9,381 bases of DNA from JAHQVK01 sp039819565. GTDB lineage: Bacteria; Myxococcota; Kuafuiibacteriia; Kuafuiibacteriales; Kuafuiibacteriaceae. The stretch is taken from the NCBI GenBank assembly GCA_039819565.1, contig JBCBRU010000336.1, positions 1 to 9,381 on the forward strand, given 5' to 3'. Below, one piece after another: positions 5,554 to 9,381 of the stretch. The first letter of the stretch is position 1. The number at the start of each line of letters is the position of its first letter. The notes under the pieces were generated by a model. The model saw only the letters and a program-made list of their open reading frames with translations, was not told where the DNA came from and ran no database searches. The translations under genes and the position numbers were made by a program.

Positions 5554-6516
5554 TCAATCGAGGCCTTCCTCCTCGAGCACCGACGGCATACTCCGGCCCC
5601 ACCGAACGAGCCGCTCCTTGAGGTACTTCACGGTCGCAGTTCTCTGCAGGTCCCCCCGAAACGCCAAATAGATGGTGTCAAGATGGATGGGGAGGACATG
5701 GCAGAGCCTTCGCAGGGCTTGCGGCGTCCCGTGTCGGGCGATGCGGCGAGGGAGCAGCGCCGGGCCCACACCGGCCAGGGCGAGACCTTTGGCCAAACCG
5801 AAGTCTCCACACTGGAGCTGCCGCGGCGGCTCGAGTCCCACCTCGGCCAGTCGCCTCAGCAGGAGCGAGCACTCGGTCACCCGCCCAGGATAGATGAGAG
5901 GATGGGTCTCAAGGTACCGACGAGCCTCGCCGAGATGAGAGAAGAAAGAGCCCTCTTCTCCGTAGAAGCTCTCAACCCGAGCGGAGACTCGACTGTCGCG
6001 GGGGGAGCGTACGAAGATGTCGACGGCGTCTCGAAAGAGTTCGACCAAGACCAAGTCGGGGTGGCGCTCTGGATTGACGACGATGCCCAGGTCGATGTCG
6101 CGCGACACTACGGCCTCGAGGATCGACGACGATGAGCCGTTTCTGAGGCGAATGTCGAACTCGGGGATTTCCTTGAGCGTCTTGGCGAGCAGCTGGGGAA
6201 GAAAGTAGATGCCGAGCGACTCGTGGCACCCCATCACGACGGGCCCGCCAGCTCCTCGACTGAGATTCAGGATTCGTTCCGTCACTCGATCCAGCGCGTG
6301 GGTGATCTCCTCAGCGGGGCGCAAGAGCTCCTTGCCCGCGCGCGTGAGCTCTACGCCACTGCTGTTGCGCTGAAAGAGCGTCGTATCGAGGGAGCTCTCA
6401 AGGTGTTTAATGGCTACGCTCACCGTAGGCTGACGTACGCCGAGGCGGCGAGCGGCCCCGGTCATGCTCCCCGAGCGAGCCGACTCCAAGAAGTAGCGGA
6501 GCTGCATGAGATCCAT
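5554..6516 (-). CDS. LysR-type transcriptional regulator
   Basis: The 320-residue product is a full-length LysR-type regulator. The N-terminal winged helix-turn-helix covers residues 1-62: MQLRYFLESARSGSMTGAAR, then RLGVRQPTVSVAIKHLE (recognition helix around QPTVSVAIKHLE) and the wing LFQRNSSGVELTRAG. A linker helix (ELLRPAEEITHALDRVTERI) leads to the periplasmic-binding-protein-like effector domain, about residues 92-300 (VVMGCHESLGIYFLPQLL and IDLGIVVNPERHPD are typical). Such proteins act as tetramers and often control an adjacent gene. Here the neighbours are the convergent repeat-protein gene and the upstream DUF4198 gene on the same strand, 80 bp away. The ATG at 6516 gives the standard N-terminus; GGAGG lies about 19 nt upstream, so no good ribosome-binding site is visible. 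The effector cannot be predicted. Confidence 0.97.
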   Translation of the reverse strand: MDLMQLRYFLESARSGSMTGAARRLGVRQPTVSVAIKHLESSLDTTLFQRNSSGVELTRAGKELLRPAEEITHALDRVTERILNLSRGAGGPVVMGCHESLGIYFLPQLLAKTLKEIPEFDIRLRNGSSSSILEAVVSRDIDLGIVVNPERHPDLVLVELFRDAVDIFVRSPRDSRVSARVESFYGEEGSFFSHLGEARRYLETHPLIYPGRVTECSLLLRRLAEVGLEPPRQLQCGDFGLAKGLALAGVGPALLPRRIARHGTPQALRRLCHVLPIHLDTIYLAFRGDLQRTATVKYLKERLVRWGRSMPSVLEEEGLD

Positions 6517-6517
6517 C

Positions 6518-6592
6518 GGGAGGTAAGTGAAGAGGCCTCCCAGACTGTCTCTACGGTCCCCCTATGGTCACCATCGAACCGGTCTATGACCA
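6518..6592 (-). promoter_or_regulatory. lysR upstream region with two inverted repeats
   Basis: GGGAGG (6518-6523) and CCTCCC (6536-6541) are perfectly complementary with a 12-nt spacer and lie directly before the lysR ATG (6516). In the mRNA, the purine arm, the only Shine-Dalgarno-like sequence, would pair with the arm next to the start codon. Further upstream, TGGTCA (6565-6570) and TGACCA (6587-6592) form a second perfect inverted repeat, 16 nt apart, a reasonable autoregulatory operator. It does not match the LysR T-N11-A box exactly, and no clear promoter boxes were identified. Confidence 0.4.
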
Positions 6593-6596
6593 GTCA

Positions 6597-7424
6597 TCAA
6601 CGCGAGGCTTTGGCCTCTTTCTTGGGGCCTACTTCAACCATGAGGTACACCGAGTAGAAGTAGGAGTCGGCTCTGGGGTCTTTAGGTGCCGGAACCTCGT
6701 GGGAGACGCTGATCAGATGACGACCTGCGTCCGGGAGCATGAGCTTGGCCCGACCGCCCTCGCCCGACGTGACCTCGAAGGTCGGGTCGTGTCCCTCCTC
6801 CGCCTCGCTGAAGACCTTGATCTTCTTTCCGGTCAGCGGCGCTCCCTTCGAGCTCACGCGCACGCCGAACGGACGTCCCGCCACGAGGGCATTCGGGTGG
6901 TCCTCCGGGATGAGCTCGAGCGGCTCACCTCGAGGGGCGAGCGACCCCTGGGACGGCTTTCGGAAGGTGACGTAGGCGATCGACTTCGACCAGTATCGCT
7001 TCGAAACCTCGATCTTCTGACCTTCTACGCGATCGCGAGACTGCGGAAGCCAACGGGTCTCGTCGCCTTCCTTCACCTTCGTCCAGAAGCTCTCCGGCTC
7101 ATGAGCCTCCAGGCGATAGGTACCTGGAGCACCCAACTTGAGCTCGGCCACGGTCCGCGTCTTTCCGGTGAACACAGAGGATGGGGGAGACCGTTTGCCG
7201 TCGGGGGCAGTGACCCAAAGGAGGGCGGGTCCAGGCCCGAGCGAGGATATGAAGCGCTGATCACCCAGCGCGTGCTCAAATGAGATCCACACCTCTTCTT
7301 CGTCGCTGTGGGTCACGAACGCGTTGGGCATGAGCCATTGCTGGTGAGCAAAACCGGACCGGGACGCGAGACAGGTGATCGAGATCGCGGCCGCGGTTGC
7401 CAGGACTCGACTCAACTTGGGCAT
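6597..7424 (-). CDS. Exported DUF4198 protein, possible metal-related
   Basis: The product has 275 residues from the ATG at 7422-7424. Residues 1-26 are a signal peptide (MPKLSR, hydrophobic core, SGFA) and cleavage would leave His27 as the first mature residue, in AHQQWLMPN, the characteristic AHxxW..P beginning of DUF4198 proteins (Pfam PF10670, earlier linked to NikM-type nickel uptake). Later features fit the family: VTAPDGKRSPPSSVF, a GTYRLEA strand around residue 107, GAPLTGKKIKVF, and a C-terminal beta region ending SVYLMVEVG. Mature protein would be periplasmic, probably two beta-sandwich-like domains. Metal binding through the N-terminal His is an inference. An ATG at 7517 would add 31 Arg/Trp-rich residues before a normal signal peptide and overlap the divergent esterase gene, so I rejected it. 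lysR follows on the same strand. No transporter or TonB receptor gene adjoins it here. Confidence 0.9.
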   Translation of the reverse strand: MPKLSRVLATAAAISITCLASRSGFAHQQWLMPNAFVTHSDEEEVWISFEHALGDQRFISSLGPGPALLWVTAPDGKRSPPSSVFTGKTRTVAELKLGAPGTYRLEAHEPESFWTKVKEGDETRWLPQSRDRVEGQKIEVSKRYWSKSIAYVTFRKPSQGSLAPRGEPLELIPEDHPNALVAGRPFGVRVSSKGAPLTGKKIKVFSEAEEGHDPTFEVTSGEGGRAKLMLPDAGRHLISVSHEVPAPKDPRADSYFYSVYLMVEVGPKKEAKASR

Positions 7425-7432
7425 GCGGCGTA

Positions 7433-7468
7433 GATTAGCACTCGCGAACGGGTGGCAACAACGCCACC
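7433..7468 (-). promoter_or_regulatory. Hairpin and possible promoter before the DUF4198 gene
   Basis: In the 61-bp gap between the divergent DUF4198 and esterase genes, GGTGGC (7451-7456) and GCCACC (7463-7468) form a perfect 6-bp stem around AACAAC. On the minus strand, TAATCT (7433-7438) resembles a -10 box, with TTGTTG (7457-7462) 18 bp upstream as a possible -35 box, or TTGCCA 15 bp upstream. The -35 candidates overlap the dyad, so a repressor there could block transcription. The -10 box would sit very near the ATG, implying a short leader. Weak evidence only. Confidence 0.3.
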
Positions 7469-7485
7469 ACCATCGACAGCGAGGG

Positions 7486-8559
7486 GTGAGGCGACGTAGA
7501 ACCCGTTCGGTGCTCATTCAAGGCCTATCGAGCCCCATCGTCGGCGCTTTGGTCTGCCTGACAGCGCTCGCCTGCAGCCGTTCCGACGGGGCGGGCTTGG
7601 GGACCCCAGATCGCGCGGACGCCGACGCTCCCGCCCCCGCGGATTCTGGCCACGAAGATTCTGAGATAGGGGAAGACGCGGAGATCGGCGGCGACGCGGA
7701 AGCCGGCGGCGACGTGGGGGTCACCGACCTCCCTCGCGTCGACGCAGGAGAGCTTCCCAGACAGGTCACGATCGGCGGCGCCCGCCCCACCACGCTCGTG
7801 GTGCCCCAAACCTACGACGGAAGCCCAACTCCCCTCGTCATCGGCCTTCATGGATATACGAGCAACGGGGAAGACCTGGGCGCCTACTTCGGGCTCGCCG
7901 CTCGGGCGGACTCGCGTGGATACTTCTTCCTCAGCCCGGACGGTACCCGTGAGGCGGCGGGAGCGAGAAATCGCTTCTGGAACGCCACTTCGGCGTGCTG
8001 CAACTTTGCTGGCTCTTCGGTCGACGACTCGGGCTACCTCGTAGGACTCATCGACGAGACCTCGGCGCTCTTCAACATCGATCCCAAGCGGGTGTACGTA
8101 GCGGGACACTCCAACGGGGGCTTCATGTCCTACCGGCTCGCTTGCGATGCCGCGGACCGCATCGCGGCTATCGTCTCGCTGGCGGGGGCGACGCACATCG
8201 ACGCGGCCAACTGCCGAGCCACCGAGGCGGTGAGCGTGCTTCAGATCCACGGCACCGAGGATTCGGTCATTCGCTATGAGGGGGGCATGATCTTCCGCGA
8301 CGCCTATCCTGGGGCCGAACAGACCGTCGCCCGATGGGCCAGCCGAGCTGGCTGCACGGGCGGGCCCACGGAGACCGGAACCCTCGATCTCGACCACGCC
8401 CTGGCGGCCGAGGAAACCGACATCCTGAGCTACTCGGAGTGCGCGGCCGGGGTGGGGGTGCAGCTATGGCGCATCAACGGAGGCAGCCACGTCCCCTTGT
8501 TCAACGCGGACTACGGCGGTCGCATCCTCGACTTCATGTTCGCCCACCCCAAGCCCTGA
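7486..8559 (+). CDS. Lipoprotein PHB-depolymerase/LpqC-like esterase
   Basis: An alpha/beta-hydrolase of the polyhydroxybutyrate depolymerase / feruloyl esterase (LpqC, COG3509) type, 357 residues from GTG 7486. This start supplies a basic n-region (RRRRTR) before the hydrophobic core; GTG 7510 would lose it. LTALAC places the probable lipidated Cys at residue 30. An Asp/Ala/Gly-rich linker follows (about 41-88, e.g. DSEIGEDAEIGGDAEAGGDV). The catalytic domain shows LVIGLHGY (oxyanion region, about 117-124), FLSPDG, FWNATSACCN with a vicinal Cys pair (171-172), VYVAGHSNGGF with nucleophile Ser209, IHGTEDSVIRY with Asp259, and GGSHVPL with His335. The triad looks complete, so an active, membrane-anchored esterase on the periplasmic or outer face is likely. 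The substrate (polyester, acetyl-xylan, feruloyl ester) cannot be read from sequence. Divergent from the DUF4198 gene. Confidence 0.93.
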   Translation: MRRRRTRSVLIQGLSSPIVGALVCLTALACSRSDGAGLGTPDRADADAPAPADSGHEDSEIGEDAEIGGDAEAGGDVGVTDLPRVDAGELPRQVTIGGARPTTLVVPQTYDGSPTPLVIGLHGYTSNGEDLGAYFGLAARADSRGYFFLSPDGTREAAGARNRFWNATSACCNFAGSSVDDSGYLVGLIDETSALFNIDPKRVYVAGHSNGGFMSYRLACDAADRIAAIVSLAGATHIDAANCRATEAVSVLQIHGTEDSVIRYEGGMIFRDAYPGAEQTVARWASRAGCTGGPTETGTLDLDHALAAEETDILSYSECAAGVGVQLWRINGGSHVPLFNADYGGRILDFMFAHPKP

Positions 8560-8652
8560 ATCGCGACCCTCCCGAACCGACGCGCAGCGTTGCATTTGAC
8601 GCGGCAGCGATCACCGAGGGTCCAACCATGCCCTCCACCACGGCCTGTTTCG

Positions 8653-8688
8653 GCCTCCTCTCCGAGGCTTGGCGTCCCCAGAAACGCC
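8653..8688. terminator. Two adjacent hairpins between convergent genes
   Basis: The 189-bp gap between the esterase stop (8559) and the vWA-protein stop (8749) has no convincing gene. It contains GCCTC (8653-8657) with GAGGC (8664-8668) around a 6-nt loop, and GGCGT (8671-8675) with ACGCC (8684-8688) around an 8-nt loop. No T tract follows on either strand, so they may only help end transcription from both sides or be incidental in GC-rich DNA. Confidence 0.3.
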
Positions 8689-8748
8689 GTCAACGTCGAC
8701 GTCGCAGAGCCGATCCATGCGCAATTAAACTTGCTCTCAGCCCGGCGC

Positions 8749-9381
8749 TCAGAGGCACTCGGCCTGATACTCGACCGCGATCGAGCTTCCGGGGGCGATG
8801 ATGAGGTGGGGTGCGAGGTTGATGGAGTTCGAGGCGAAGTCGTACGTCCACTGGGTGCGTCCCGCGCCATCGAGCGCAGGGAGCATTTCGCCCTCGATGC
8901 GAACCTCCAAGGTGCTCTCAATGGGCTGGTTGGTCAGGAAGTACCTCGACCTGCGATAGAATGGCTGCACAGGTACGGAGGGCCGGATCCACGTCTCGGA
9001 GCATATCGACTGAAATTCGCCGGCCGAGAGCCGGACCATCTCGTCGTAGCGAGGGGACGCTTCCGCCTCCCCGCCCGGTCCGGAACAGCCTTCGAAGGGT
9101 CCCGAGATGCTCGAGGCTCTCGTAAAGTAGCGGGGCTGCGCGTCTTTGACCCGAAACAGGTCCTCGGCGTAGCCGACCACGCGTCCGGGTGAAGCATCCT
9201 CCCGGTTGGTAATGAAAAGGAGCGACAGGTGGGCGTCCTCGCGCAGAAATCGAGGAGACCAGCCTTCCTCGTCGAGGACCGCAAGGGCAGAGGCCAGACC
9301 TGTCGAGAGCCAGCTTCTTGCCTTGGCCTCCGTCGGCACCGACGGCGAAGGGCCCTCGACAGGTCTGGCCTCTGCCCTTGC
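8749..9381 (-). CDS. C-terminal half of a secreted vWA-type protein (partial)
   Basis: The frame is open from the stop at 8749-8751 to the window edge (211 codons), so the N-terminus is missing. The visible part matches the C-terminal half of the secreted von Willebrand factor A-like proteins common in Myxococcota: GLASALAVL, WSPRFLREDAHLSLLFITNR and EDASP (end of the vWA fold), SGPFEGCSGPGGEAEASPRY, EMVRLSAGEFQSIC, RRSRYFLTNQPIESTLEVRI, WTYDFASNSINL, and an ending PGSSIAVEYQAEC. Conserved cysteines pair likely (GCSG, SICS, AEC). The metal-binding MIDAS motif and any lipobox would lie outside the window. The protein is probably extracytoplasmic and involved in binding, but its ligand is unknown. 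A GTG at 9339 is an ORF start only by convention. The outermost 27 bases are an inverted copy of 9281-9307, so residues before about RSWLSTGL may not be genuine. Confidence 0.85.
   Translation of the reverse strand, partial: ARAEARPVEGPSPSVPTEAKARSWLSTGLASALAVLDEEGWSPRFLREDAHLSLLFITNREDASPGRVVGYAEDLFRVKDAQPRYFTRASSISGPFEGCSGPGGEAEASPRYDEMVRLSAGEFQSICSETWIRPSVPVQPFYRRSRYFLTNQPIESTLEVRIEGEMLPALDGAGRTQWTYDFASNSINLAPHLIIAPGSSIAVEYQAECL
9281..9381. repeat. Perfect 27-bp inverted repeat ending at the window edge
   Basis: Bases 9281-9307 and 9355-9381 are exact reverse complements over 27 bp, separated by 47 nt. The inner arm encodes TGLASALA of the vWA-type protein, which fits the family; the outer arm would encode ARAEARPVE, which does not. 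The outer arm stops exactly at the last base of the window. This suggests a copied-back, chimeric or mis-assembled end, though a real hairpin cannot be excluded. Confidence 0.95.
9330..9345. repeat. Perfect short palindrome CCGTCGG-CA-CCGACGG
   Basis: CCGTCGG (9330-9336) and CCGACGG (9339-9345) form a 7-bp inverted repeat with a 2-base centre. It lies between the arms of the 27-bp inverted repeat but is centred about 6.5 bp away from their midpoint, so it is a separate element. It could have promoted strand switching. Confidence 0.8.

Noticed and set aside
7425..7517. N-terminal extension of the DUF4198 protein to the ATG at 7517
   Set aside because: It would put 31 Arg/Trp/Cys-rich residues before a normal signal peptide and overlap the start of the divergent esterase gene.
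7525..8397. A 290-codon minus-strand ORF opposite the esterase gene
   Set aside because: The plus strand encodes a complete Ser-Asp-His esterase here; the antisense product is a shadow.
8511..8921. A 136-codon minus-strand ORF spanning the gap between the esterase and vWA-type genes
   Set aside because: It overlaps both well-supported genes and its product is Arg/Ser-rich low-complexity sequence with no recognisable pattern.
9281..9381. The terminal inverted repeat as an insertion-sequence end or an invertible phase-variation switch
   Set aside because: There is no transposase or invertase gene nearby, the 47-bp spacer is too short for a useful invertible segment, and the arm stops at the window edge.

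Overview
The window is GC-rich DNA with strong G/C preference at third codon positions. Its secreted proteins are typical of Myxococcota or a related deltaproteobacterial lineage: a lipoprotein with a long Asp/Ala/Gly-rich linker after the lipid cysteine, a Cys-rich lipoprotein, and the C-terminal half of a secreted vWA-type protein. This placement is an inference from protein style. No rRNA, tRNA, CRISPR array, transposase, integrase or phage gene is visible.

Layout. At 69-680 (-) is a Cys-rich putative lipoprotein. Starting from the same CATG on the other strand is a small coding region (679-1042, +) split between two overlapping frames, either two coupled small genes or one frameshifted gene. 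From 3427 down to 1056 (-) runs a probable three-gene transcription unit: 3-hydroxyisobutyryl-CoA hydrolase, an unidentified protein of about 107 residues, and an LPP20-like exported protein. Divergent from it is an LsrG-like antibiotic biosynthesis monooxygenase (ABM) domain protein (3537-3833, +). Next is a 488-residue protein dominated by Gly/Ala/Asp/Glu-rich repeats (4053-5519, +), the least ordinary gene here. It faces a LysR-type regulator (5554-6516, -), which lies downstream of an exported DUF4198 protein (6597-7424, -). Divergent from that is a lipoprotein PHB-depolymerase/LpqC-like esterase (7486-8559, +). The vWA-type protein (8749 to the window edge, -) is incomplete.

How the genes relate. 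The hydrolase acts in valine catabolism. The ABM protein may deal with a reactive small metabolite, but a shared pathway is not proven; the two share a 110-bp divergent intergenic region with a perfect 10-bp inverted repeat at its two edges. Five or six products appear exported or anchored at the envelope. LysR is convergent with the repeat-protein gene, and GGTCAT half-sites occur upstream of both and in the gap between them, so regulation of the repeat gene by LysR is a testable guess.

The main points for a second look are the repeat protein, the split small gene, the start codons sharing one CATG, and a perfect 27-bp inverted repeat whose outer arm ends exactly at the window edge and may be an assembly or amplification artefact. 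I found no clear evidence of a new defence, mobile or biosynthetic system.
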